NCBI RefSeq assembly: GCF_022458865.1
Contig: NZ_JAJNMU010000012.1
Coordinates: 124,001-188,000 of the forward strand
Length of the DNA stretch: 64,000 nt
DNA from: Paenibacillus periandrae
GTDB lineage: Bacteria > Bacillota > Bacilli > Paenibacillales > NBRC-103111
Direction: 5' to 3'
Each line of letters begins with the position of its first letter. The stretch's first letter is position 1. Below, in pieces: positions 1 to 7,676 of the stretch. The notes beneath the pieces were generated by a model that was not told the origin of the DNA, made no database searches, and saw nothing but the letters and a program-made list of their open reading frames with translations. Position numbers and translations under genes: made by a program.

Positions 1-163
1 CTGGATCTGTAGGTTATTATACCAAGCATCAGAAGCCCTGTTTCCTTTATTTTGAAGGGAGCAGGGTCTATTTGTGTTTCATTTAAGCAGTGAATGTTTT
101 GTCCTGAATACGTGCAAACTTTGGAAGAACGGAATCGACCAAGCACGTAAGGAGTGACGATGG

Positions 164-1438
164 ATGAAGGATCAATTGATGATGCAATCGATTCGCAAGC
201 ATGCACAGCCTTTTGTTAAAGATGAGAGCCTGAAAGTACTGATCGATCGAGTCGGTGATGCCAAATATATACTCCTTGGTGAAGCGTCACATGGAACCTC
301 CGAGTTTTATACGGTGCGTGCGGAGCTATCCAAACGATTAATTACGGAAAAAGGATTTCGATTTATTGCGGTTGAAGGCGATTGGCCTTCATGCTATACG
401 TTGAACCGATACGTTAAGGGGTATTCTGATGCCGGAGTGGAGGCGAGGGAAGCCTTAAAGGACTTCAATCGTTGGCCTGCCTGGATGTGGGCTAACCGGG
501 AGATCCTTGAGCTTGCCGAATGGCTGCGTCAATATAACGCGGACAAACCGGACCATGCAAAGGTCGGCTTTTACGGGATTGATGTGTACAGTCTTTGGGA
601 ATCCATGAGTGAAATCGTTAAGTATCTCGGTACTAAGGATAGTGCGGATCTGGAGCTCGCCAAGCGGGCTTTTGAATGCTTTGAGCCGTTTGGTCGGGAC
701 GAGCAATCGTATGGCGCATCAGCTTCACTATTCGGGGAGGGCTGCGAGGACGAGGTAATCGCTTTGCTACGTCAGCTGCAGGATAAATGGAAGGAGGTCC
801 ACCCGCAGGATCAGGAGAATGCGCTCAGTGCAGAGTTGAACGCACTGGCCGTTAAAGGGGCAGAAACCTATTACCGAACCATGATTCGTCATGATGCGGA
901 GTCCTGGAATATTAGGGACCGTCACATGGTCGAGGCGTTGGAGAAGCTTATGGTGTTTCATGGAGAAGCCGCCCGCACTCTTGTGTGGGAACATAATACC
1001 CATATTGGGGATGCTCGTGCGACAGATATGGCTGATGATGGAATGGTCAACGTGGGACAGCTGCTGAGGGAGAAGCATGGTAACGATGTATACGCCATCG
1101 GCTTTGGTACCTATCAGGGAACCGTCATCGCAGGCACGGCTTGGGGGGCGCAGCCGGAGGAGATGAATGTGCCGCCTGCTGTTGTGAATAGCTGGGAGGA
1201 ATTGCTGCACCGAGATGGAGCGGAGGACAAGCTGTTATTGTTTGATGAAAAATCGGTGAGCGTATTGGATGAGACCTTTGTCGGACATCGAGCCATTGGC
1301 GTCGTGTATCAGCCTGAGCGGGAAAGGGGTAATTATGTTCCTACAATCATTTCGAAGCGTTATGACGCGTTTATTTATATCGATCAGACGAAAGCGTTGA
1401 CTCCCATATTTAGCTTTGCAGCCTCTGTAGATATGTGA
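164..1438 (+). CDS. Erythromycin esterase family protein
   Basis: A 424-residue protein of the erythromycin esterase (EreA/EreC-like) fold. Visible motifs are LGEASHGTSEFY (E40 and H43), FIAVEGDWPS (E71) and WEHNTHIGDA (H277), which match the conserved Glu/His active-site set of the family. Length is normal and there is no signal peptide, so it should be cytosolic. The start at 164 follows AAGGAG at 149-154. Many Bacillus and Paenibacillus homologues are chromosomal and do not confer macrolide resistance, so the real substrate is unknown. It is convergent with the damaged DJ-1 gene and seems to be its own unit. Confidence 0.9.
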   Translation: MKDQLMMQSIRKHAQPFVKDESLKVLIDRVGDAKYILLGEASHGTSEFYTVRAELSKRLITEKGFRFIAVEGDWPSCYTLNRYVKGYSDAGVEAREALKDFNRWPAWMWANREILELAEWLRQYNADKPDHAKVGFYGIDVYSLWESMSEIVKYLGTKDSADLELAKRAFECFEPFGRDEQSYGASASLFGEGCEDEVIALLRQLQDKWKEVHPQDQENALSAELNALAVKGAETYYRTMIRHDAESWNIRDRHMVEALEKLMVFHGEAARTLVWEHNTHIGDARATDMADDGMVNVGQLLREKHGNDVYAIGFGTYQGTVIAGTAWGAQPEEMNVPPAVVNSWEELLHRDGAEDKLLLFDEKSVSVLDETFVGHRAIGVVYQPERERGNYVPTIISKRYDAFIYIDQTKALTPIFSFAASVDM

Positions 1439-1471
1439 GCATCCCCTTCATAGTCTTTTGTTAAGGAAAAC

Positions 1472-1517
1472 AAAACCAGACATTCAACCTTTGGGGCCGG
1501 AGGTCTGGTTCGTTATT
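1472..1517. terminator. Hairpin terminator between convergent genes
   Basis: AACCAGAC (1474-1481) pairs with GTCTGGTT (1503-1510). On the minus strand the stem is followed by TTTTGTTTT, so it best fits termination of the DJ-1 gene, and it may also stop the esterase transcript. Confidence 0.55.
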
Positions 1518-1543
1518 TTGAATTCATGTTATATAAATATATC

Positions 1544-2100
1544 TTATTTTTTCAATAATCCAAGAAATTCTCTCATAAATCCGGGCAGATCCGGCCAGGC
1601 ATGTCCTGAAACAATATTGCCGTCTACCTGCAAAGTTTCAGAGGAGTAGATCGCACCCAGATTTTCCACATCCGGACGGCAAGCTGTATAGGCAGTCATG
1701 GTCTTGCCTTCAAAATATTGATTGCTTTTCAGGGCATTAAGCACCAGAACGGCATGACATATCGCACCAACCGGCTTATTTGCTTCAAAGAAGTGACTTA
1801 GTATCCGTGGAATATTCTCATTCAGTCGAATGTATTCAGGAGCGCGGCCGCCTGGGATAATAAGACCGTCATATTCAGTCGGATCTACTTGATCAAGGCT
1901 ATGTGTGATTCCAATTGATATCCCGGCTTTTCCGTATAAGTGTCCCAGCCCTCAAAATCATGAACGACGGTCCGCAGCACTTTTTTCGTTGGCGAGGCAA
2001 TGACAGCTTCATAGCCTTCTTCCAGCACACGATAGTAAGGGTAATAAATTTCTAATGATTCCACGGCATCTCCTGTGATGAAAAGAACCTTTTTAGACAT
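1544..2100 (-). pseudogene. DJ-1/PfpI family protein, frameshifted
   Basis: The first 71 codons read MSKKVLFITGDAVESLEIYYP..., a DJ-1/PfpI N-terminus, then hit a stop after SHIALIK. Adding one base at 1893/1894 (TTGATCAAG to TTGGATCAAG) restores an open frame to the stop at 1544. That frame encodes the rest of the family fold: DGLIIPGGRAPEYIRL, the nucleophile-elbow Cys in GAICHAVLVLNAL, and GNIVSGHAWPDLPGF. The repaired protein would be about 185 residues, the usual family length. Such proteins act as glyoxalases, deglycases or chaperone-like stress proteins. Everything but the one base is preserved, so this is either a very recent mutation or a sequencing error. Confidence 0.88.
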
Positions 2101-2341
2101 TCAATCACTCCTGAAACAAATTTGGGTATTTATCCCATATACTAATTGTATCGAACATTTGTCTCTTGTAAAGAGGGACTTATCCAACCGTGCTTATTAA
2201 TCGACAGCATATGGAAACATAATAGTAGAGCCGCGGTCTCAACTCGATCAAGAATCGGGTACCGTCGGCTTTTCTTTTTGTAATGACTTGATAGTAACAG
2301 GTGGATAGATCTGAAATGCCGGATGGATAAAACGACCTCTA

Positions 2342-2370
2342 TTGACATGCATGAGTTAATTGATTAGTAT
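2342..2370 (+). promoter_or_regulatory. SigA-type promoter of the sulfide operon
   Basis: TTGACA (2342-2347), a 17-base spacer and TAGTAT (2365-2370). The expected transcription start falls on the adjoining inverted repeat at 2377-2394, so a repressor bound there would block initiation. Confidence 0.7.
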
Positions 2371-2376
2371 ATTCAG

Positions 2377-2394
2377 TATACCTATAGGGGTATA
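2377..2394. promoter_or_regulatory. CsoR/CstR-type operator 1
   Basis: The sequence TATACCTATAGGGGTATA contains ATACC-N6-GGTAT with a G-tract, the style of operator bound by CsoR-family repressors. The same ATACC-N6-GGTAT layout recurs at 4752-4767 directly before the regulator gene. It lies at the likely transcription start of the TusA-rhodanese gene. Confidence 0.7.
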
Positions 2395-2426
2395 TGTATG
2401 TAATAAAAAATATGGAGGTAATTAGG

Positions 2427-2999
2427 ATGTCAGTTATTTATGCAGATCAAATACTGGATTGCAGAGGGCTTGCTTGTCCGATGCCAATCGTCAAAACCAA
2501 AAAGGAAATAAATGATCTTCATTCAGGTCAAGTTATAGAGGTTCAAGCGACGGATAAAGGTTCATTAGCTGATTTTCAAGCATGGGCTGCAAATACGGGA
2601 CATCAGTATCTGGGAACAGTTCAGGAAGGTAACGTTTTGAAGCACTTTATTCGCAAGGCGAACCCCGATGAGATTAAAGAAGAATTGCAATTTTCGCGGA
2701 CTGTAACGAACGAGGAGCTGCTGAGACGGATAGAGACCAATGAAAAGCTAACGATTATCGATGTGCGAGAACCCGCAGAATACGCTTTTAACCGGATTCC
2801 AGGTGCCGTTTCCACACCATTTGGTGATTTGGAAGTACGATGGAGCGATTTGGATCCGAGCCAGACTTTCTATTTGATTTGCCGTACCGGAAATCGAAGT
2901 GATCGGGCCTGTCAACTTTTAGCTGATAAGGGATTCACTGTTACCAATGTGCTAAGGGGGATGTCTGAATGGAGTGGACCGACAGAAAGTAATCAATGA
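2427..2999 (+). CDS. TusA-rhodanese fusion sulfurtransferase (CstA-like)
   Basis: 190 residues. Residues 1-75 are a TusA/SirA domain with the sulfur-carrier Cys17 in LACPMP. Residues about 95-190 are a rhodanese domain with Cys152 in the loop ICRTGNRSDRA. Both acceptor cysteines are present, so it can be expected to relay persulfide sulfur, like CstA of the Staphylococcus cst system. The start at 2427 is chosen because GGAGG (2414-2418) lies 8 bases upstream. An upstream in-frame ATG at 2394 lies in the operator and has no ribosome binding site. It is the first gene of the CstR-type operon. Confidence 0.88.
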   Translation: MSVIYADQILDCRGLACPMPIVKTKKEINDLHSGQVIEVQATDKGSLADFQAWAANTGHQYLGTVQEGNVLKHFIRKANPDEIKEELQFSRTVTNEELLRRIETNEKLTIIDVREPAEYAFNRIPGAVSTPFGDLEVRWSDLDPSQTFYLICRTGNRSDRACQLLADKGFTVTNVLRGMSEWSGPTESNQ

Positions 3000-3057
3000 A
3001 CCCACATTCAAAAGTATGCCCACAGAATGGTTGTCAGTTGAAAGGGGACTTATCTAT

Positions 3058-4206
3058 ATGTTAAATACATCACAAATACAGCCAATGACAGCCAAAGAAT
3101 TGACGCGATTCATTATTAATAAGCAGGATTTGTTTATCCTTGATGTTCGAAACGAAACTGATTTTAACAATTGGAAAATTGAAGGGGGAAGTATCGAGGT
3201 CATTAACATTCCGTATTTTGATCTGTTGGATGGTGTGGATGCTGCACTTGAACAAATCCCGGTTGGGAGGAAGGCTGTAGTCGTTTGTGCCAAGGAAGGC
3301 TCATCCAAATTTATCGCTCAGCAAATCATTGAGGCGGGACGATCCGAAATCTTTTATCTTGAAGGTGGCATGAAGTCCTGGAGTGAGTATTTGGAGCCTG
3401 TGAAGGTTGGGGACCTTACCGATGGGGGTTCCATCTACCAGTTTGTCCGCATTGGCAAAGGGTGTCTTTCCTACATGATTATTTCTCAGGGTGAAGCAGC
3501 CGTTGTGGATACGGCCAGAATGACCGAAGTTTATGAACGCTTTGCCCAAGAACAGCATGTTCAGATTAAACACACCCTGGATACCCATCTCCATGCCGAC
3601 CATATTTCTGGTGGCCGTTTATTAGCGGAGCAAGTGGGAGCCATCTATTGGTTGCCGCCCAAAGACGCGACTGAAGTGAAGTATAAGTATGAAAGGCTTG
3701 AAGAAGGTACGATCATTCCTGTTGGAAATATCCAAATCGCTCTCCAGCCCATCTACTCGCCCGGCCATACCGTTGGCAGTACCTCCATCATAGTGGACGG
3801 ACGATACTTACTAACAGGCGATATTTTATTTATCGAGTCCATAGGCCGTCCAGATTTGGCTGGTAAAGCAGAGGCTTGGGTCGGAGATCTTCATGATACT
3901 TTATACAACCGTTACAAAGAACTACCTGATGATTTGATCGTCCTGCCCGCTCACTTTGGCAAGATTTCCGTTCTTGGTGCAAACGGAAGTGCTTCTGCCA
4001 GCTTAGCCGAGCTGTATCTCAACAATCCGGGTTTAAAAGTACAAGATGAGGCCGAATTCAGGCATCAGGTAACGAAGCATTTACCGCCGCAGCCTCATGC
4101 ATATCAAGAAATACGTCAAACGAACATGGGGAAGCTGGAGCCAGGCGAGGAAGAGCAGCGTGATATGGAGATGGGACCAAACCGTTGTGCGATTCACGAT
4201 AATTAA
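3058..4206 (+). CDS. Rhodanese-MBL fold protein, persulfide dioxygenase-like (CstB-like)
   Basis: 382 residues. An N-terminal rhodanese domain (about 1-115) has Cys77 in VVVCAKEG. A metallo-beta-lactamase domain follows, with metal ligands H177, H179, D181 and H182 in THLHADHISGG, then SPGHTVGS, LTGDILF and LPAHFG. ETHE1/CstB-type enzymes use Fe(II) to oxidise persulfides to sulfite, and the fused rhodanese can make thiosulfate. Domain order is rhodanese first, whereas Staphylococcus CstB has the MBL domain first. The start at 3058 is supported by AAAGGGGA at 3041-3048; a longer frame from 2974 overlaps the previous gene and lacks a site. Confidence 0.87.
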   Translation: MLNTSQIQPMTAKELTRFIINKQDLFILDVRNETDFNNWKIEGGSIEVINIPYFDLLDGVDAALEQIPVGRKAVVVCAKEGSSKFIAQQIIEAGRSEIFYLEGGMKSWSEYLEPVKVGDLTDGGSIYQFVRIGKGCLSYMIISQGEAAVVDTARMTEVYERFAQEQHVQIKHTLDTHLHADHISGGRLLAEQVGAIYWLPPKDATEVKYKYERLEEGTIIPVGNIQIALQPIYSPGHTVGSTSIIVDGRYLLTGDILFIESIGRPDLAGKAEAWVGDLHDTLYNRYKELPDDLIVLPAHFGKISVLGANGSASASLAELYLNNPGLKVQDEAEFRHQVTKHLPPQPHAYQEIRQTNMGKLEPGEEEQRDMEMGPNRCAIHDN

Positions 4207-4240
4207 ACCTGTCAACCTAAGTGAAAAGGGGATTTAAAAC

Positions 4241-4720
4241 ATGGAAAATAAAGAGAAAACCACAATCGTGCTATTCAGTGGTGAATTGGATAAGGCGATA
4301 GCTGCCTTTATTATAGCGAATGGTGCTGCGGCTTACGATCATGATGTGACGATTTTCTTTACCTTTTGGGGTTTAAATACGCTACGCAAAGATGAAGTCG
4401 TAACTACGCAAAAGGGTTTTCTGGAAAAAGCATTTGGATGGATGATGCCGAGGGGAGCCAATAAATTAGGTTTGTCAAAAATGAATTTTGCAGGTATAGG
4501 ACCGCAGATGATTAAACATGTAATGAAAAAACATAATGCCCTGTCGCTGCCGCAGCTAATTGAGCTGGCACAGGAACAAGGTGTAAAGCTGGTTGCTTGT
4601 ACGATGACCATGGATCTTCTTGGCTTACAGCAGGAAGAATTACTGGATGGATTGGAATATGCAGGGGTGGCTGCTTATCTGGGAGACGCCAGCAACGCAA
4701 AAGTGAATTTGTTTATTTGA
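4241..4720 (+). CDS. DsrE/DsrF/DrsH-like family protein
   Basis: 159 residues of the DsrE2-type family. It opens with a beta-strand and Rossmann-like start (TTIVLFSGELDKAIAAFIIANG), has a hydrophobic FFTFWGLN segment, and carries the conserved cysteine at residue 120 in VACTMTMDLLGL. DsrE-type proteins bind and relay persulfide sulfur. It sits 34 bases after the persulfide dioxygenase-like gene and just before the regulator, so it most likely forms part of the same sulfur relay. AAAAGGGG precedes the ATG. Confidence 0.85.
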   Translation: MENKEKTTIVLFSGELDKAIAAFIIANGAAAYDHDVTIFFTFWGLNTLRKDEVVTTQKGFLEKAFGWMMPRGANKLGLSKMNFAGIGPQMIKHVMKKHNALSLPQLIELAQEQGVKLVACTMTMDLLGLQQEELLDGLEYAGVAAYLGDASNAKVNLFI

Positions 4721-4751
4721 TATTGGCTAATTGCATTTTTTTATTTATAAT

Positions 4752-4767
4752 ATACCCATACAGGTAT
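4752..4767. promoter_or_regulatory. CsoR/CstR-type operator 2
   Basis: ATACCCATACAGGTAT has the same ATACC-N6-GGTAT form as the site at 2378-2393. It lies 22 bases before the start of the CstR-like regulator, which suggests autoregulation from an internal promoter. Confidence 0.62.
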
Positions 4768-4789
4768 GAGTTTAATGAAAGGATGTGTG

Positions 4790-5062
4790 ATGATTATGGA
4801 ATACAATTATACCGAGGATATGAAAAAACGGTTGAGAAGAATTGAAGGCCAGGTGCGCGGGGTTCTGCGATTGATGGAAGAAGGTAAACCCTGCAAGGAG
4901 GTTGTGAGCCAGTTGTCTGCGGTGAGAAATGCATCCGACAAGGCGTTAGCGCAAATTGTCGCTGTTAATTTGCAGCAATGCTTGCTGGAAGAACAGGCCG
5001 CAGGAAGAGATACGAGCAAGCTCGTTCAAGAAGCAGTTGAACTGCTGGTCAAAAGTCGTTAA
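4790..5062 (+). CDS. cstR: CsoR-family regulator, CstR-like persulfide sensor
   Basis: 90 residues, all-helical CsoR/DUF156 type (KRLRRIEGQVRGVLRLMEEG). The two family cysteines are Cys35 and Cys64. The copper-ligand His of CsoR, four residues before the second Cys, is Asn60 here (VNLQQC). Loss of this His with both Cys retained, inside a sulfurtransferase operon, points to a persulfide-sensing CstR rather than a copper sensor. The start at 4790 follows AAAGGA at 4778-4783; ATG at 4796 is an alternative. Two operator-like repeats are present in the locus. Confidence 0.85.
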   Translation: MIMEYNYTEDMKKRLRRIEGQVRGVLRLMEEGKPCKEVVSQLSAVRNASDKALAQIVAVNLQQCLLEEQAAGRDTSKLVQEAVELLVKSR

Positions 5063-5147
5063 TGGTTGCTTTCATCAGGACGGTGCGATTACCACGTCGT
5101 AATAACGTGAATTGGTTTGGGTTATTAGCAATCTGGGAGGATCTTCA

Positions 5148-5501
5148 ATGACTATTGTTGTACTGCTTTTTATTATTAGCGTTTTATGGATTATTCGAAT
5201 AGTTCGTCCTGTGAAAGGATTGGCTTTCGTCGATTCCAAGGTACTATCCAATCCATCGGAAGCCACCACCATGAAAATTTTAGATGTTCGGGATGCAGCT
5301 GATTACCGGGATTGCCATATACCGAGCTCGATTAATATATCCATAGGCCGTTTGCCTTATGTGTGGAAACAAGAGCTTTCCATTAATGAGTCTATCCTTA
5401 TCGTATCTGAGAGTCCTTACAAAAGTAAAAAAGCTGCGCGTCTTTTGAAAAAACAGGGCTTTGAACGATTGTATGCACTACGGAATATGAATTGCGCATA
5501 G
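5148..5501 (+). CDS. Membrane-anchored rhodanese-like protein lacking the catalytic Cys
   Basis: 117 residues. Residues 1-22 form one transmembrane helix (MTIVVLLFIISVLWIIRIV). A rhodanese fold follows (ILDVRDAADYRDCHIPSSINI). At the place of the active-site loop the sequence is LIVSESPYKSKKAARLL, so the usual cysteine is Ser and no canonical sulfur transfer is expected. It may be a scaffold or regulatory domain. GGGAGG at 5135-5140 fixes the start. It is the last gene before a terminator and probably belongs to the sulfide operon. Confidence 0.8.
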   Translation: MTIVVLLFIISVLWIIRIVRPVKGLAFVDSKVLSNPSEATTMKILDVRDAADYRDCHIPSSINISIGRLPYVWKQELSINESILIVSESPYKSKKAARLLKKQGFERLYALRNMNCA

Positions 5502-5517
5502 TAAATCGAGGTCGAGA

Positions 5518-5560
5518 AAGGTACAATCACTCACGACAAACGGGAGACTGTACCTTTTTT
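5518..5560 (+). terminator. Intrinsic terminator of the sulfide operon
   Basis: AAAGGTACA (5518-5526) pairs with TGTACCTTT (5549-5557) and is followed by a T run. Confidence 0.8.
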
Positions 5561-5692
5561 GTTCGGTATATTAAAACGACTTTAACTTTATGGATGACGA
5601 TTTAATTGAAATTCTTGAGTCGAGAGTCCAAGAATACATAGAAATATAAAGAGCTGTTCAGCTTGAATAATAGTAGTAAGGGAGGCAGCTCT

Positions 5693-6250
5693 ATGGGCAA
5701 TGCTTTACGTATATTAGCAATATCGGGAAGTCTACGCGAAAAGTCTTCCAATACAGCTTTAATGAAGGCCATTATCGAGTTATCCTCAGGGGCCGTTCAA
5801 TTTTCCATTTATGGTGGGCTGGGCGATCTTCCGCATTTTAACCCTGATCTGGATCTCGACGATGGACCCTCTTCTGTACAAGAGCTGAGGTTACAGCTGA
5901 AGGAAGCGGACGGTGTGCTCATATGTACGCCTGAGTATGGGAATGGCGTTCCGGGTGTGTTAAAAAATGCACTGGACTGGCTCGTATCTTCAGGTGAGTT
6001 TATGAATAAACCTACAGCAGTCATCAGTGCTTCACCAACACCTATGGGTGGTGATAAGGCACATGCCTCGCTCCTGCTTACTCTTAATATGATCAACGCT
6101 GAGATTATTGAAGGGGGCACGATGATGATACCGCACATCACTCTAAAATTAAACAAAGAAGGCGTTATTACCGATCCTGAGACGAAGCATAGGCTGCTCG
6201 TTGTGTTAGAAGCGCTTGAACAGGCCTGCCGAAAACAGCTTGATAAATAA
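5693..6250 (+). CDS. NADPH-dependent FMN reductase family protein
   Basis: 185 residues, flavodoxin-like fold. The phosphate-binding loop is ISGSLREKSSNT near the N-terminus, and CTPEYGNGVPGVLKNALDWL is the family signature around the flavin. These enzymes reduce FMN, quinones or azo dyes with NAD(P)H in the cytosol. The ATG at 5693 has GGAGG at 5681-5685; a longer TTG frame from 5663 lacks such a site. It appears monocistronic, with a hairpin after it. Confidence 0.9.
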   Translation: MGNALRILAISGSLREKSSNTALMKAIIELSSGAVQFSIYGGLGDLPHFNPDLDLDDGPSSVQELRLQLKEADGVLICTPEYGNGVPGVLKNALDWLVSSGEFMNKPTAVISASPTPMGGDKAHASLLLTLNMINAEIIEGGTMMIPHITLKLNKEGVITDPETKHRLLVVLEALEQACRKQLDK

Positions 6251-6295
6251 TAGCTGTACTGCCAGGCCACCTCGGCTTAATTAATGAATTACTTT

Positions 6296-6323
6296 AAAAA
6301 GCTTGAGCAATCAGGCTTTTTTT
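6296..6323 (+). terminator. Terminator after FMN reductase gene
   Basis: AAAAAGCTTGA pairs with TCAGGCTTTTT (one G-U pair) and continues into a T run. Confidence 0.7.
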
Positions 6324-6329
6324 CTGTTT

Positions 6330-6759
6330 TATTAGTCGATTATTTGGTATGTAGATAGTGGCAAGCTCTTAGTGGCCCCTTTCCTTGTTTCAATACTTAC
6401 AGCACCTGATGTCAATACCGGCGTTGTCTGAGACGTGAACCACACGCGGAGTATTCAAAACTGATCCCAATGACGTTGCGCAACTGTTTAAGCAGGTTCT
6501 TAGCCAGTGAGTTATATAGTAGAGAAATAAGGCAGGGACAGCTGTGGCAGCTCGAAGGTGCACAAATGTCCCTGTTTTCATTATGGTTATGGATTCAATT
6601 GTATTGTATGTATCACTCGTACAGCTCACCAAATGAGGTATACCGAGACGTTCGAGTTTGCATTGACGAATACAATTGTATCCGGAAGTTTCAATACGCG
6701 AAGCCTAACGGTTCATGCAACTGGAGCTAGTTAACATCATTAAATAACTGTATATGTTA
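6330..6759. other. Gene-poor stretch with possible decayed coding fragments
   Basis: No convincing gene. Two short stretches read like coding debris on the plus strand: VFKTDPNDVAQLFKQVLSQ ending in TGA near 6451-6510, and TNTIVSGSFNTRSLTVHATG ending near 6730. Neither has a start or upstream continuation in frame, so I do not call genes. Both could be chance. Confidence 0.3.
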
Positions 6760-7263
6760 TTATAGAACACGGCGTGCCGTTACGTAGGTCTTGTCCCATG
6801 TACTACCAGAGAAATTGGAAATCGTAACCCCTACACCGACTTTGTAAGTATGAAGTAATTTATTATTGCCCATATAGATGCTGACATGGTTGATTTTACC
6901 GTCTCTGTTTGTATCCGAGAATATTAAATCACCTGGCTTAAGCTGGCTTTTTGAGACATATTTTCCTACTTTGGATTGCTGCACAGAAGAACGAGGTAAA
7001 CTAATTCCATTTTTCTTATATACATATTGGGTAAATGAAGAGCAGTCGAATGCCGAGGTGATGCCCGAGGATGCTCCGAATTTATATGGGACTCCTAAGT
7101 ATTTTTTGCCTGTGGCAAAAATCTTGTTAGCCGTGGAAGTGCTGGAAGCTGTAGCTGCATATGCCGATTGTGGTGTAACGATGAGGCTACCTGAAAAAAA
7201 GATTGAGAGACTGAGACCAATACCGACAATAGTTTTACCGTAGTGTTTATTCATGCTGTTCAT
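6760..7263 (-). CDS. Secreted NlpC/P60 family D,L-endopeptidase
   Basis: 167 residues. The signal peptide runs to about residue 33 (hydrophobic GIGLSLSIFFSGSLIV, then AYA). The NlpC/P60 domain has the catalytic Cys in SAFDCSSFTQYVYKKNG, the catalytic His in INHVSIYMGNNKLLH, and the third polar residue in the final His of that segment. Such enzymes cleave gamma-D-Glu-meso-DAP bonds in peptidoglycan. There is no LysM or SH3 module, so the cell-wall-binding part is absent. AGGAGG lies 4 bases before the ATG at 7263; an ATG at 7254 (13 bases) is possible. Confidence 0.88.
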   Translation of the reverse strand: MNSMNKHYGKTIVGIGLSLSIFFSGSLIVTPQSAYAATASSTSTANKIFATGKKYLGVPYKFGASSGITSAFDCSSFTQYVYKKNGISLPRSSVQQSKVGKYVSKSQLKPGDLIFSDTNRDGKINHVSIYMGNNKLLHTYKVGVGVTISNFSGSTWDKTYVTARRVL

Positions 7264-7676
7264 GTTTCCTCCTAAGGTAAGTTTCGGGTGATTTACCCAA
7301 AACCACCATACCACAAATAAAACTCCCACTATTTACTAGGGACCTCTGAAAGCCTTGTCCCGCATGGTATAGATCCTCTTTATTAGAAATAAATGAGAAA
7401 ATTTTAATCTAAACCCCCTTGACGAAATATTTCCCATGGAAAACAAATCTTCTTGTTCATAAATTTGCGTATAATTCCAGTGAGCAATCCGCTGTGAACA
7501 TGTTGTAGAGAGCGTTTTCCACCTCTTTATCGGCAACTGAAGGACTTGCCTTTGCTGCGTTTATTTGTCTTTGTTTGATACGTGAGCGCAATAAATAAGA
7601 GCAATGGCACCTATACATAAATAATGAATTGATGTATGATTTTTAAGGAAATATATCCCATTAGGGGGTGAACAGG
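7264..7676. other. Divergent intergenic region
   Basis: About 400 AT-rich bases between the divergent NlpC/P60 and IGNRA-motif genes. It must hold both promoters, but I see no confident -35/-10 pair, operator or RNA structure. Small open frames here lack ribosome binding sites. Confidence 0.5.

Noticed and set aside
2142..2348. 68-codon minus-strand frame before the sulfide operon
   Set aside because: No ribosome site, low-complexity Arg/Ser content, and it overlaps the clear promoter region.
4790..5062. Copper-sensing CsoR
   Set aside because: The copper-ligand His is Asn60 and the neighbours are sulfurtransferases, not copper exporters.
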